A stretch of DNA of 64,000 nt from Paraburkholderia sp. BCC1886 (GCF_900996245.1 NZ_CAAJGK010000034.1:142992-206991), one strand, 5' to 3'. Shown: positions 45,673 through 55,379, counted from the first letter of the stretch. The notes: generated from the letters alone by a model not told the origin. A program made the numbers and translations.

Positions 45673-46887
45673 ATGCACGACCACACATCATCCTCGGGCG
45701 CCTTTCCGATGGGCCGCTGTCCGTTCGCGCCGCCGCCGGAATACGCGGAAATCCGCCAGAAAGAAGGCCTCTCGAAGGTCACCATGCCCGACGGCTCGCT
45801 CGCCTGGATTGCGACCCGGTACGGCGACGTGCGCGCGATTCTCGGCGACAACCGGTTTTCGACGGTGCCGTCCACGCCGGGCTATCCGTTCATCGCACCG
45901 GCGCGCGCCGCGCTGCTGATGAACGAAAAGCCGCCGACCATCATCCGCATGGACGCGCCCGAGCACACAAAATACCGGCGCATGCTGACCAAGGAGTTCA
46001 TGGTTCACCACATCGAAGCGATGCGCGGTGAACTGCAGCAGACGGTCGACGTCCTGCTGGACGAACTCGTCGAGAAAGGGCCGCCCGCCGATCTGTTCGA
46101 AGACTTCGCGCTGGCCGTGCCGACCACCGTCATCTCGCGGATTCTCGGCGTGCCATACGAAGACCGCGACTTCTTCCAGGAACGTAGCAAGGCAAAGCTC
46201 GACCTGACCGCCGACCCGGAAGTGCCGATCAAGGCCGGTGCGGAGATGCGCGAATACCTCGACCGGCTGATTACGGAAAAGCTCAGGAAGCCCGGCAATC
46301 GCGACGATCTCATCAGCCGTCTCGTGACGAGCCAGGTGGTGCCGGGCCATATGACGCGCGAAGAGGCGCTCGCCACCATCGAACTGCTGCTGATGGGCGG
46401 CCACGAAACGACCGCGAACATGATCGCGCTCGGCACGCTGTCACTGCTCATGCATCCGGATCAGAAAGATGCCCTGGTGGCCGACCCGTCGCTCGTGAAT
46501 AACGCGATCGAAGAAATGCTGCGGTACCACACGATCGTTCACTACAACGGCCCGCGCGTGGCGCTCGAAGACGTCGACGTGAACGGCACGCTGATCCGCA
46601 AGGGCGAGGGCGTGCTGGCGCTGATCACGGCGGCGAACCGCGATCCGGGTTCCTTCGCCGATCCCGACACTTTCGACATTCGCCGCGAAGCCCGGCATCA
46701 CGTCGCATTCAGCTACGGCGTGCATCAGTGTCTGGGCCAGCCGCTCGCGCGCGCCGAATTGCAGATCGTTTTCTCGACGCTGTTCCAGCGACTGCCGAAG
46801 CTGCGCCTGACGCTGCCGGTCGATGAAATCAAATTCCGTTACGACGCTTTCGTGTATGGCGTCGATGCGTTGCCGGTGACGTGGTGA
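45673..46887 (+). CDS. Cytochrome P450, class I bacterial
   Basis: This 404-residue soluble P450 should hydroxylate an unknown substrate using electrons from the next two genes. All key motifs are present: oxygen-activation helix LLLMGGHETTAN, the ExxR motif in EEMLRY, and the heme loop FSYGVHQCLGQPLAR with axial Cys353. An ATCAGGAGACATAGTC ribosome site fixes the ATG at 45673. There is no signal or anchor, as usual for bacterial P450s. It resembles CYP105/107-like sequences in pattern, but no family number can be assigned from reading. Confidence 0.93.
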   Translation: MHDHTSSSGAFPMGRCPFAPPPEYAEIRQKEGLSKVTMPDGSLAWIATRYGDVRAILGDNRFSTVPSTPGYPFIAPARAALLMNEKPPTIIRMDAPEHTKYRRMLTKEFMVHHIEAMRGELQQTVDVLLDELVEKGPPADLFEDFALAVPTTVISRILGVPYEDRDFFQERSKAKLDLTADPEVPIKAGAEMREYLDRLITEKLRKPGNRDDLISRLVTSQVVPGHMTREEALATIELLLMGGHETTANMIALGTLSLLMHPDQKDALVADPSLVNNAIEEMLRYHTIVHYNGPRVALEDVDVNGTLIRKGEGVLALITAANRDPGSFADPDTFDIRREARHHVAFSYGVHQCLGQPLARAELQIVFSTLFQRLPKLRLTLPVDEIKFRYDAFVYGVDALPVTW

Positions 46888-46959
46888 ACGTCCGGTATCG
46901 CTGAGCAGGCCACCGGCGCGCAACGTGCGCGCCGGCGAACATAACATCTGGAGACGAGC

Positions 46960-47154
46960 ATGAAAATCAAAGTGGACGCCACGAAGTGTATCGGCGCGGG
47001 ACTGTGTGTGGTCGCCGCCCCCGAAGTCTTTAGCCAGAACGAGGACGACGGTCTCGTCATCGTGTTGCAGGAAAACCCGCCGCCGGAACTGCACGAGAAA
47101 GTGCGCGAAGCCGCACGCCTGTGTCCGGCGCTGGTCATCACGCTGGACGACTAG
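46960..47154 (+). CDS. 3Fe-4S-type ferredoxin
   Basis: This 64-residue electron carrier has Cys10-x5-Cys16 and Cys55-Pro56. The middle cysteine of a normal CxxCxxC site is Ala13, so a 3Fe-4S cluster is expected, as in ferredoxins serving many actinobacterial P450s. CTGGAGACGAGC gives a ribosome site. Placed directly after the P450 and before a ferredoxin reductase, it is almost certainly the redox partner. Confidence 0.92.
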   Translation: MKIKVDATKCIGAGLCVVAAPEVFSQNEDDGLVIVLQENPPPELHEKVREAARLCPALVITLDD

Positions 47155-47257
47155 ACGCCGACGTCGCGTCGGAACGAACCGGAATCCGGCAGCCGCGTGG
47201 CGTCTGCCGCGACGTGCAGCCTGGCTCACGTCGTCACCCGTCTTGAGGTCGAGAAAT

Positions 47258-48478
47258 ATGGATGCGGGAATCCTGATCGTCGGTGCGGGGCAGGCCGGCT
47301 ATCAACTGGCGGTGTCGCTGCGCGATGCGGGTTACACGAAACGTGTCGTGCTGCTGGGCGAAGAGCCCGACCTGCCGTACCAGCGGCCGCCGTTGTCGAA
47401 GGCATTTCAGAGCGGCACGTGCGATGCGGCGCAACTCACGTTCCAATCCGAAACTTTCTTTGCGCAACGTGCTATCGAACTGATGCTCGGCGTGACCGTG
47501 CTGCATATCGATCGCGAACGCCGCTGCGTGATGACCGGCGATGGCCGGCGTCTCGACTACGAGCATCTGGTGCTGGCCACCGGCGCACGCAACCGGCTGC
47601 TGCCGGGCTGGAACAGCGCGACCGACGGCTTGCTGACCTTGCGCACGCTCGACGACGCGCGCCGTCTGCGCGAGGCGCTGCTGAATGCAAAACGTGCGTT
47701 GATCGTCGGCGCGGGTTTTCTCGGACTCGAGTTTGCCGCGGTGGCGGCGGCGCGCGGCGTTGCCGTGCACGTGATCGAGGCGAGCTCGCATCTGATGAGC
47801 CGCGCGGTCAGCACGCCGGTAGCCGACGCGTTTCGCGCGCATCACGAGTCGACCGGCACGACCTTCAGCTTCGACCATGGCGTGAAGAACATCAGCACCG
47901 AGGCCGGACGCGTGGTCGGTGCGCAGACCGTGGACGGCCGCGTGCACGAGGCCGACCTGGTGGTGGTGAGTATCGGCGTGATTCCGAATGTCGAACTCGC
48001 CAAAGAGGCGCAACTGGAAACCGCCAACGGCATCGTGGTCGATGCAAATCTCGCGACCAGCGATCCGGCCATCTCCGCACTCGGCGACTGTGCGGCCTTT
48101 CCGTCGCGCTTTGCAGCGGGGCAATGCCGGATCGAATCGGTGCAGAACGCCGTCGATCAGGCGCGCTATCTCGCGCAACGCCTGACCGGTCACAGCCAGG
48201 CTTTCGAAGCCGTGCCGTGGTTCTGGAGCGATCAGGGCGGCGTCAAGCTGCAGATTGCCGGCCTCGGCATGCATCAGGCCGACGAGGTGGTGCTGCGCGG
48301 CGACCAGGCGGGTCTGAAATTTTCCGCGTATGGCTTCGTGAACGGCCGGCTTGCCGCGGTCGAATCGGTCAACCGGCCCGCCGATCACATTGCCGCTCGC
48401 AAGCTGCTCACGGCCAGCGCGCCGGTGACGCCGGCGCATGCCGCCGATCCCCAATTCGATCTGCGCGCCTTGCTGTAG
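47258..48478 (+). CDS. FAD-dependent ferredoxin reductase
   Basis: At 406 residues this has the two-dinucleotide-fold layout of putidaredoxin/rhodocoxin reductases: FAD loop ILIVGAGQAGYQLAVSLRDAG at residues 5-25, the YQRPPLSK motif, NADH loop ALIVGAGFLGLEFAAVAAARG, and the FAD-binding segment SALGDCAAFPS. It passes electrons from NAD(P)H to the adjacent ferredoxin and on to the P450. A TTGAGGTCGAG element precedes the ATG at 47258. Upstream and opposite-strand long frames are shadows of GC-rich DNA. Confidence 0.92.
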   Translation: MDAGILIVGAGQAGYQLAVSLRDAGYTKRVVLLGEEPDLPYQRPPLSKAFQSGTCDAAQLTFQSETFFAQRAIELMLGVTVLHIDRERRCVMTGDGRRLDYEHLVLATGARNRLLPGWNSATDGLLTLRTLDDARRLREALLNAKRALIVGAGFLGLEFAAVAAARGVAVHVIEASSHLMSRAVSTPVADAFRAHHESTGTTFSFDHGVKNISTEAGRVVGAQTVDGRVHEADLVVVSIGVIPNVELAKEAQLETANGIVVDANLATSDPAISALGDCAAFPSRFAAGQCRIESVQNAVDQARYLAQRLTGHSQAFEAVPWFWSDQGGVKLQIAGLGMHQADEVVLRGDQAGLKFSAYGFVNGRLAAVESVNRPADHIAARKLLTASAPVTPAHAADPQFDLRALL

Positions 48479-48508
48479 CGCGTATCCGAACACAACGAGA
48501 GGTTCAAC

Positions 48509-50005
48509 ATGTCTTCGATTTACGAAACTCTGGGCGCGCCTAGCGCAAACTTTATCCGCGGCAGGCATCGTCTGCTGATCGGCGGTCGCTGGGTCGATGC
48601 ACAGTCGGGCAATACGTTCGACGTCTTCGATCCGGGTACCGGCGAGGTCGTCGCACGCGTGGCCGAAGGCGACGCAGCGGATATCGATCTGGCCGTGCAA
48701 GCGGCGCGCCGTGCATTCGAAACCGGCGACTGGGCGAAGATGAAGCCCGCCGACCGCACGCGCGTCATGTTTCGCCTCGCCGATCTGCTCGAACATCACG
48801 GCGACGAACTGGCCGAGATCGAAGCAGTCGACAACGGCAAGCCGCTCTCCTTCGCCAGGCGCGGCATTGCCGGCACCGCCGAGATGCTGCGCTACATGGC
48901 GGGTTGGGCCACCAAGAACAACGGCGATTCCGTCGACCTGTCGATGCCGGGCGAGTGGCACGCGTACACCACGCGTGAACCGGTCGGCGTGGTGGGGCAG
49001 ATTATTCCGTGGAATTTTCCGCTGTCGATGGCAATCTGGAAAATCGCGCCGGCGCTCGCCACCGGCTGCACGGTCGTGTTGAAGCCCGCAGAACAGACGC
49101 CGCTGAACGCCTTGCGGCTCGGTCAGATCATTCAGGAAGCGGGCATTCCCGACGGCGTGGTCAATGTCGTCACCGGCTTCGGCGCGACCGCGGGTGCGGC
49201 GCTCGCCGCGCATCCCGGCGTCGACAAGATCGCCTTCACGGGCTCGACCGAAACAGGCAAACGTATCGTGCAAGCCGCGCTCGGCAATCTCAAGAAAATC
49301 TCGCTCGAACTCGGCGGCAAGTCGCCGGTGTTCGTGTTTCCCGATGCCAAACTCGATCTCGCGACAGCCGGCGCGGCCAACGCAATCTTCTTCAACAGTG
49401 GTCAGGTGTGCTCGGCGGGTTCGCGGCTGTTCGTTCACAAGAAGGTGTTCGATCAGGTCGTGGAAGGCGTGGTCGCGTATGGCGACAAGCTGAAAGTAGG
49501 TCATGGTCTCGCGCCCGACAGCCAGATTGGTCCGCTCATCTCGAACCAGCAGAAGAAGCGCGTCGAGTCGTATATCCGCAATGGCGTCGAAGAGGGCGCG
49601 CGGCGCGTCGGTCAGAACCCGTTGCGCGCCGATCAGGCCGGCTACTTCGTGCCGCCCACCGTGTTCGTGGATACGACCTCCAGCATGTCGATTTATCGCG
49701 AGGAGATTTTCGGCCCGGTGGTGTGCGCGATGCCTTTCGACGACGCGGATATCGAGCGTATCGCGGCCGAAGCCAACGACACCGAGCTAGGTCTGTTCGC
49801 GGGTATCTGGACGCAAAACCTGAGCCTCGCGCACAAGCTCGCGCGACGCATCAAGGCGGGTTCCGTGTCGGTGAACGCGCACATGGTCAACGACCCGGCG
49901 CTGCCGTTCGGCGGTTACAAGCAATCGGGCTGGGGCCGCGAGCGCGGCCGCGAGGTGCTCGATCTGTACACCTCGGTGAAGAGCGTGGCGATCAATCTGG
50001 ACTGA
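48509..50005 (+). CDS. Aldehyde dehydrogenase (NAD(P)-dependent)
   Basis: This 498-residue ALDH has the full signature: GQIIPWNFPLSMAIWKIAPALATGCTVVLKPAEQTP, FTGSTETGK cofactor loop, catalytic Glu in LELGGKSPVFV and catalytic Cys in FFNSGQVCSAGSR, and EIFGPVVC. In this operon it should oxidise the aldehyde produced by the P450/alcohol-oxidase steps to an acid for CoA activation. AACGAGAGG precedes the ATG. It lies between the reductase and the GMC oxidoreductase. Confidence 0.94.
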   Translation: MSSIYETLGAPSANFIRGRHRLLIGGRWVDAQSGNTFDVFDPGTGEVVARVAEGDAADIDLAVQAARRAFETGDWAKMKPADRTRVMFRLADLLEHHGDELAEIEAVDNGKPLSFARRGIAGTAEMLRYMAGWATKNNGDSVDLSMPGEWHAYTTREPVGVVGQIIPWNFPLSMAIWKIAPALATGCTVVLKPAEQTPLNALRLGQIIQEAGIPDGVVNVVTGFGATAGAALAAHPGVDKIAFTGSTETGKRIVQAALGNLKKISLELGGKSPVFVFPDAKLDLATAGAANAIFFNSGQVCSAGSRLFVHKKVFDQVVEGVVAYGDKLKVGHGLAPDSQIGPLISNQQKKRVESYIRNGVEEGARRVGQNPLRADQAGYFVPPTVFVDTTSSMSIYREEIFGPVVCAMPFDDADIERIAAEANDTELGLFAGIWTQNLSLAHKLARRIKAGSVSVNAHMVNDPALPFGGYKQSGWGRERGREVLDLYTSVKSVAINLD

Positions 50006-50010
50006 TCACG

Positions 50011-51747
50011 ATGACATCCTTCGATTACATCATTGTCGGCGGCGGATCGGCGGGATCGGTCCTCGCCAACCGTCTTTCGGCCAATCCGGCCAAGCGGGTT
50101 CTGCTCTGCGAAGCCGGCGCCGATCTGCCTAACGAGAATCTGCCCGCGTCGATTCTCGACAGTTATCCCGGCACGGCTTATCTGAATCCGAATTATCTGT
50201 GGCCGAAACTGCAGGTCCATACGGTCGCACCGAAGGACGGCGAGACGGCGCCGCGCAAGCTGCGCAAATACGAACAGGCGCGCATTCTGGGCGGCGGCTC
50301 GTCGATCAACGGTCAGTTCTTCAATCGCGGTGCGCCGGGCGATTACGACGACTGGGCGGCACGCGGCGTAAAGGGCTGGAGCTGGGACGACGTGCTGCCG
50401 TATTTCCGCAAGATCGAACGCGATCTGGATTTCGACGGTCCGTTGCATGGCAAGGAAGGACGGATCCCCGTGCGGCGGATCTTTCCCGAGACGTGGCCGG
50501 GACACGCGACGGCGATCGCCGCCGCGCTGAAGCAATCAGGCTATGAGTATTTGCCCGATCAGAACGGCGAGTTCAAGGACGGCTATTTTCCAATTGCCAT
50601 TTCGAATCTGAACGAGCGGCGCGTGTCGGCGTCGATGGCGTATCTCGATGCAGCGACGCGCCAGCGTCCCAACCTGACCATCTGGACCGAGACCGAAGTG
50701 GCGGGGCTGCTGTTCGAGGGCACGCGTTGCTGCGGCATCCGGCTCGACGTGCCGGGCCGGCCAACCGAAGTGCGCGCGGGTGAAGTGATCCTGTCGGCCG
50801 GCGCATTGCAGTCGCCGGCCATTCTGCTGCGCTCCGGGATCGGGCCGCTCGCGCATCTGCGCGAACACGGCATTGCGGTGATCGCCGAATCGAATGGCGT
50901 GGGTCAGCATCTGATGGAGCATCCGTCGGTGGCATTGGCGTCGTTCATTCGCCGTGCGGCGCGCGTGAACGACACGACCCGGCGGCACATCATGCTGGGT
51001 TGGCGTTACTCGTCGGGTATCGGCGGCGCGCCTGCGGGCGACATGTTCGTCTCGGTGGTGACGCGAACGTCGTGGCATGCAGTCGGCGAGCGGATCGGCA
51101 CGATGTTGATGTACGTGAACAAGCCGTTCTCGAATCTTGGGCAAGTCCGTTTGAACTCGACGGACTGGCGCGACGCCCCTTCGATCGATTTCAACTTCCT
51201 CTCCGACGAGCGCGATCTCGACCGGCTCGTCGACGGCTTTCACAAGATGGCCGCGGTGCAGGCGCTGGCGGCGGTCGAAGCGGTGACGGCCGAGCCGTTC
51301 CCCGCGAGCTACAGCGAGAAGGTCCGCCAGGTCGCAATGCTGAGCCGCCGCAACAAACTCGTTACCGACGTGCTGGCCACCCTGCTCGACGGTCCCGCGC
51401 CGTTGCGCAAGCTGCTGATGACGCGGGTGATCGCGGGCGGCGCGACGCTCGCGGAAGTGCTCGCCGACGATTCGGCGCTGCGCGAGTTCGTGCGTGGTGC
51501 GTGCGTAGGGGTCTGGCATCCGTCGTGTACGTGCCGCATGGGCGCCGACGACGATCCGCTCGCAGTCACGGATGCCGAGGCGCGAGTGCGCGGCGTGCAG
51601 GGCCTCCGGGTCGTGGACGCGTCGATTTTTCCGCATATCCCGAGCGGCAACATCAACTTCCCGACGATGATGGCGGCCGAAAAAATCGCCGACGTCATGG
51701 TGGGGCAGACGGCGAGCGTGGCAGCGGCAGCGGTGCCGGCGGCTTGA
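50011..51747 (+). CDS. GMC-family FAD oxidoreductase (alcohol/choline dehydrogenase-like)
   Basis: This 578-residue flavoprotein oxidises an alcohol. Family motifs: FDYIIVGGGSAGSVLANRLSANPAKRVLLCEAG at the start, ARILGGGSSINGQFFNRGAPGDYDDWA, GEVILSAGALQSPAILLRSGIG, and the C-terminal active site GVWHPSCTCRMG with IPSGNINFPTMMAAEKIAD. It starts five bases after the ALDH stop, so they are coupled. With the divergent Zn-dehydrogenase, the cluster has two possible alcohol-oxidising enzymes. A terminator hairpin follows. Confidence 0.92.
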   Translation: MTSFDYIIVGGGSAGSVLANRLSANPAKRVLLCEAGADLPNENLPASILDSYPGTAYLNPNYLWPKLQVHTVAPKDGETAPRKLRKYEQARILGGGSSINGQFFNRGAPGDYDDWAARGVKGWSWDDVLPYFRKIERDLDFDGPLHGKEGRIPVRRIFPETWPGHATAIAAALKQSGYEYLPDQNGEFKDGYFPIAISNLNERRVSASMAYLDAATRQRPNLTIWTETEVAGLLFEGTRCCGIRLDVPGRPTEVRAGEVILSAGALQSPAILLRSGIGPLAHLREHGIAVIAESNGVGQHLMEHPSVALASFIRRAARVNDTTRRHIMLGWRYSSGIGGAPAGDMFVSVVTRTSWHAVGERIGTMLMYVNKPFSNLGQVRLNSTDWRDAPSIDFNFLSDERDLDRLVDGFHKMAAVQALAAVEAVTAEPFPASYSEKVRQVAMLSRRNKLVTDVLATLLDGPAPLRKLLMTRVIAGGATLAEVLADDSALREFVRGACVGVWHPSCTCRMGADDDPLAVTDAEARVRGVQGLRVVDASIFPHIPSGNINFPTMMAAEKIADVMVGQTASVAAAAVPAA

Positions 51748-51752
51748 GGAAA

Positions 51753-51784
51753 CGGCGCCGGACAGTCTGCGGCGCCGGCCTTTT
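51753..51784 (+). terminator. Intrinsic terminator after the P450 operon
   Basis: CGGCGCCG (51753-51760) pairs with CGGCGCCG (51770-51777) around a 9-nt loop, followed by GCC and TTTT at 51781-51784. It separates the rightward P450 operon from the convergent Zn-dehydrogenase gene. Confidence 0.75.
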
Positions 51785-51816
51785 CTCCGATGGTCCGCAG
51801 CGGCCGCTGCGGCCGC

Positions 51817-52914
51817 TTATAACCCGGCTTGTTGCGCCGATACGCCGCCGGGTATCAACACTGCGCGACCACGAATCTTGCCGGCCTGCAGTGCGTCGAA
51901 TGCGCTGAGCGCGTCGTCGAGCGCGAAGCGCGTGACGAGCGGTCGGATCGCACCGCGCTGCGCCAGCGCGATGACGGCGGCGAGGTCGCCGTAGGTGCCG
52001 CCGTAAGGGCACATCATCGACACGCCGCGCGGCAGCGGGTTATTCGAAGAGCGGGCCACGAACGGATAGGTGCCGCCCGACAGACCGACGACCCGGATCG
52101 CCCCGGAGCGGCAGACGAGTGCGGCGTCCAGTTTCAGCGTGGCATCGTTGCCGACGAAGTCGAGCACGACGTCCGCGCCGCAACCTTCGGTAAGCGCCAT
52201 CACGCGCTCGACGAGGTCGGGGTCGGTCGACAGCATCGCGACGTCGAGCCATGGCCGCGCGGCGTCCAGCGCATCGTTCGAGATGTCGATCGCGACGATC
52301 TTCGTGGCGCTCGTCGCGCGCAGAATCTGCGCGGCCAGATTGCCGAGTCCGCCGAGGCCGATGATCACCGTGGTCGAGCCAGGATACAGCTGCTCGGCGC
52401 AGGTGCGGATGGCGTGATACGGCGTGAGCGCGGCGTCGGTGAGCGTGGCGGCTACCTCCGCGTCGAGTTCGCCGATCGACATCAGCGCACTCGCCGGAGC
52501 GCAGACGTATTCGGCCATGCCGCCATTGCGGGTCACGCCGGGTGTAGGCGGCGGCGACAGCCTGCTGCCGGTGCGGCGGCAAGCGTTCTGGCGACCGGCC
52601 AGACACGCGGCGCACACGCCGCACGACCAGCAGGGGTGCACTACTACGCGGTCGCCCTTGCGCCATTGCGTGACGCCCGCGCCCAGTTCGACGACTTCGC
52701 CGGCGATTTCGTGACCGAGCGTGGTGCCGTCGGGCGTGCGCGAATCGGCGGCGGAACGGATATGCACGTCGGTCTGACAGAGCCCGGCCGCCAGCACGCG
52801 AAGCAGCACCTCGCCCGGCTGGGCGCGAGGCCTTTGCAGCGTGGCGAGCTGAACGTTGCCGGGTTCGCGCAGCTGCACGCCTTGCATCGAATGATTGCAG
52901 TGGTGGCTTTCCAC
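51817..52914 (-). CDS. Zinc-dependent alcohol dehydrogenase (MDR family)
   Basis: This 365-residue MDR enzyme has catalytic zinc ligands visible as Cys46 and His68-Glu69 (GLCQTDVH; GHEIAGEV), a structural zinc site with Cys98, Cys101, Cys104, Cys112, and the NAD loop IIGLGGLGNLAAQIL. The start is GTG at 52914, preceded by the strong site CAGGAGACATTC. It diverges from the ABC substrate-binding gene at regulon promoter B, so it may be co-regulated. It could oxidise an alcohol intermediate of the same pathway. Confidence 0.9.
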   Translation of the reverse strand: MESHHCNHSMQGVQLREPGNVQLATLQRPRAQPGEVLLRVLAAGLCQTDVHIRSAADSRTPDGTTLGHEIAGEVVELGAGVTQWRKGDRVVVHPCWSCGVCAACLAGRQNACRRTGSRLSPPPTPGVTRNGGMAEYVCAPASALMSIGELDAEVAATLTDAALTPYHAIRTCAEQLYPGSTTVIIGLGGLGNLAAQILRATSATKIVAIDISNDALDAARPWLDVAMLSTDPDLVERVMALTEGCGADVVLDFVGNDATLKLDAALVCRSGAIRVVGLSGGTYPFVARSSNNPLPRGVSMMCPYGGTYGDLAAVIALAQRGAIRPLVTRFALDDALSAFDALQAGKIRGRAVLIPGGVSAQQAGL

Positions 52915-53046
52915 GAATGTCTCCTGAATGAATGGGTTCGAATGCGCGTCGACCTGGCTGTCAGTGTGCGTGACGCGTCGTCGTTCACCTAGTCGCGCTT
53001 GCCCTGGCTTTCGTGCATACGAGGTAAAACCCCGAGCCGAGCTTTC

Positions 53047-53098
53047 TTGACATCGGAAATCCGACGCGTCTATGATAATTCAAAGGTTCATCCAATGA
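53047..53098 (+). promoter_or_regulatory. Regulon promoter B (ABC importer operon)
   Basis: TTGACA (53047-53052) and a good -10 TATGAT (53071-53076, spacer 18) precede the operator TTCAAAGGTTCATCCAATGA (53079-53098), identical over 20 bases to the copy at 43089. It lies in the divergent region between the zinc dehydrogenase and the ABC importer. Confidence 0.85.
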
Positions 53099-53140
53099 AC
53101 AAATAACCAGACACTTACAAATATGGATCAGGAGACAGGC

Positions 53141-54376
53141 ATGAAGGAACAACGCAGCGCCACACGTCTAAAAAGAACATCGAGCTGGCCGGGCGTCGTG
53201 GGACTGACGCTGGCGGCGCTCACGGCGATGGCGTTCGGCAACCCGGTGCGAGCGGCCGCACCCATCGTGATCTGCTCGATCGACGACCGCAGCGGTTCCG
53301 CCGCCGAAACCGGCATTCAGGGTTACCAGGGTTTGCAGATGGCGCTGGACGAAGCCAATGCTGCGGGCGGCGTGGCCGGTCACAAGCTGCAACTCGTGGC
53401 GTATGACGGCAAGACCGATCCGCAGTTGACCGCCACTTTCGCGTCCCGTTGTGCCGAGGACGACAAAGGGCTCGTGATCATCGGCGGCAATCCGTCGGCA
53501 CCGGCTGCGGCCATGATTCCGATCGCGACCGAAGAGAAGATTCCCTACTACATCCTGTCGGCGGGCACCGATTCGCTGGTCGATCCGTCCGCGCTTTACC
53601 ACTTCCGCTTCGGGCCGGCCAATCGCCAGGATGCGTCGGCGATTGCCGACCTGCTCGCGCAACAGGGTTTCAAGCGGCCCGCGATCATCAACAACTCGGT
53701 GCCGTTCGGCATCGACGGCGCGCGCGCCACGACTGCCGCGTTGAAGAAAAAGAACATCACGGTGATCGCCCAGCAAACCTACGACATCAACGCGACGGAC
53801 CTGTCGCCGCAGGTGACGAACCTGCACGACGCGAAGCCCGACGTGGTGATCGTCTTCCCGTATGCAGCCGATGGCGCGCGCGTGCTGCGCACCATGCGGC
53901 AACTGAACGTCGACGTGCCGATCGTCGTCTCCCGCAGCGCGTTGCTCGACACGCTGCGCAAGCTCGCGGGTCCTGCCAGCGACGGCGTGCTGATTCCGAA
54001 CACGGTGGACCCGTCGCGTGCCGACGTGCAAGCGTTCTTCAAGACTTTCGACGCGCGCTTCGGGCAGCATCAGCCGACGCTCTACCCGGTGATCGGCTAC
54101 GACGCGGGCAAAGCGGCGCTCAAGGTGATCGCCACGCCGGCCGTGCTCAAGGCGATCGATGCGGGCAATCTCGCACAGGCGCGCACCGCGTTTCGCGACG
54201 AGACGGAGAAGCTGAACGGCTTCAAGGGATTGCAAGGCGAGCAGAGCGCGTCGTATCGCTTCGCCGCGAAACAGCATCACGGTTCGCCCGACGAGCACTG
54301 GTACGTGTTCATTCAGGTTGCCGACAACGGCACGCATCTCGTGAAGCCGGACCTGAGCAAATTCAAGCCGCACTGA
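53141..54376 (+). CDS. ABC transporter substrate-binding protein (HAAT/Liv type)
   Basis: This 411-residue periplasmic binding protein has an N-terminal signal region with basic residues and a hydrophobic core (VVGLTLAALTAMAFGNPVRAAA). The mature part has the Leu/Ile/Val-binding fold: SGSAAETGIQGYQGLQMALDEANAAGGVAGHKLQLVAYDGKTDPQ. ATCAGGAGACAGGC fixes the ATG at 53141; an ATG at 53123 is weaker. It delivers substrate to the following LivHMGF-type transporter. Family ligands include branched amino acids, but also aromatic and aliphatic acids, so the ligand may be the pathway's substrate. Confidence 0.93.
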   Translation: MKEQRSATRLKRTSSWPGVVGLTLAALTAMAFGNPVRAAAPIVICSIDDRSGSAAETGIQGYQGLQMALDEANAAGGVAGHKLQLVAYDGKTDPQLTATFASRCAEDDKGLVIIGGNPSAPAAAMIPIATEEKIPYYILSAGTDSLVDPSALYHFRFGPANRQDASAIADLLAQQGFKRPAIINNSVPFGIDGARATTAALKKKNITVIAQQTYDINATDLSPQVTNLHDAKPDVVIVFPYAADGARVLRTMRQLNVDVPIVVSRSALLDTLRKLAGPASDGVLIPNTVDPSRADVQAFFKTFDARFGQHQPTLYPVIGYDAGKAALKVIATPAVLKAIDAGNLAQARTAFRDETEKLNGFKGLQGEQSASYRFAAKQHHGSPDEHWYVFIQVADNGTHLVKPDLSKFKPH

Positions 54377-54497
54377 GGTCGCGCCGATGCCGCGCCGAGA
54401 TCGACCGGCGCTTTGTCGAAAGTAATGCGCGTCGAGGTTCGTCGCGCATTCCGATGCTTCACCTGAGTTTCAACCGGGTACAACGAGGACCCTCCTC

Positions 54498-55379
54498 ATG
54501 GACAAAATCAGTGTCTTGTTACTGGCCGGTCTGACCAATGGCAGTGTCTACGGTCTCATCGGTCTGTCGTTGTCGCTGATCTACGGCACCAACCGCGTCA
54601 TCAATTTCGCCCAGGGCGATTTCGTGATGATCGGCACGATGTCGGCGATCTTCTTCATGGTCACCTGCAATCTGCCGACGCCCGTCGCGCTTGCCGCGGT
54701 GATCGCGGTCGTGCTGGTGTGCGGACTGATACTCGAGTTCGCCGTGTACCGGCCGCTCGTCAAACGCGGCGCGCCGCCGCTCACGATCATGATCGGCACA
54801 CTCGCCGCGGCGATCATCGCCAGCGGCGTGGCCTTGCTGATCTGGGGCGCCGACCAGCTTTTCGTGCCGAACATCCTGCCGATGAAACCGATGAAGCTCG
54901 GACCGCTGACCACCAACCTGCAGCAACTGGCGATCGTGGTCGCGTTCGTCGTGTTTCTGCTGGCGACCTGGTTCTTGCTGTACCGCACGAGCTTCGGCCT
55001 GTGCGTGCGGGCAACCGGCGCGCAACCGCGTATCGCGCAGTTGATGGGTATCCGCTCGTCGCGCATCGTGCGGTTCGGCTTTCTGTTCAGCGCGCTCGTA
55101 AGCGGCATCGCGGGCGTGCTGATCGGACCGCTGCTCGGCGGCCAGGCATCCATGGGTGTCGACCTCACGGTCAAGGGATTCATGGCGGCGATTCTCGGCG
55201 GACTGGGCAGTCCGTTTGCGGCGGCGGCCGGTGGCATCGTCATCGGCATTCTCGAGGCATTCGTGGCGGGGTATGGCAGCAGCCTCTACGCGGAGCCGAT
55301 CATCTTTGTGTTAATCCTGCTCGTCCTGCTGATCCGTCCGTACGGTCTGTTGGGCGACTTCGAGGCAGTCCGGCGATGA
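54498..55379 (+). CDS. Branched-chain-type ABC permease (LivH-like)
   Basis: This 293-residue membrane protein has the LivH start ISVLLLAGLTNGSVYGLIGLSLSLIYGTNRVINFAQGDFVMIGTM and many hydrophobic helices, plus the EAA-like loop MGIRSSRIVRFGFLFSALVSGIAG. It overlaps the next permease by four bases (ATGA at 55376-55379). It forms the channel with the LivM-like subunit and belongs to the importer operon under promoter B. Confidence 0.93.
   Translation: MDKISVLLLAGLTNGSVYGLIGLSLSLIYGTNRVINFAQGDFVMIGTMSAIFFMVTCNLPTPVALAAVIAVVLVCGLILEFAVYRPLVKRGAPPLTIMIGTLAAAIIASGVALLIWGADQLFVPNILPMKPMKLGPLTTNLQQLAIVVAFVVFLLATWFLLYRTSFGLCVRATGAQPRIAQLMGIRSSRIVRFGFLFSALVSGIAGVLIGPLLGGQASMGVDLTVKGFMAAILGGLGSPFAAAAGGIVIGILEAFVAGYGSSLYAEPIIFVLILLVLLIRPYGLLGDFEAVRR

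Noticed and set aside
47234..49504. 756-codon minus-strand frame opposite the reductase and ALDH genes
   Set aside because: It is antisense to two well-defined enzymes, with shadow composition and no family features.
51795..51812. Perfect hairpin CCGCAGC-GGCC-GCTGCGG as a terminator of the Zn-dehydrogenase gene
   Set aside because: No T-run follows on the minus strand; it may simply be GC-rich palindromic DNA.
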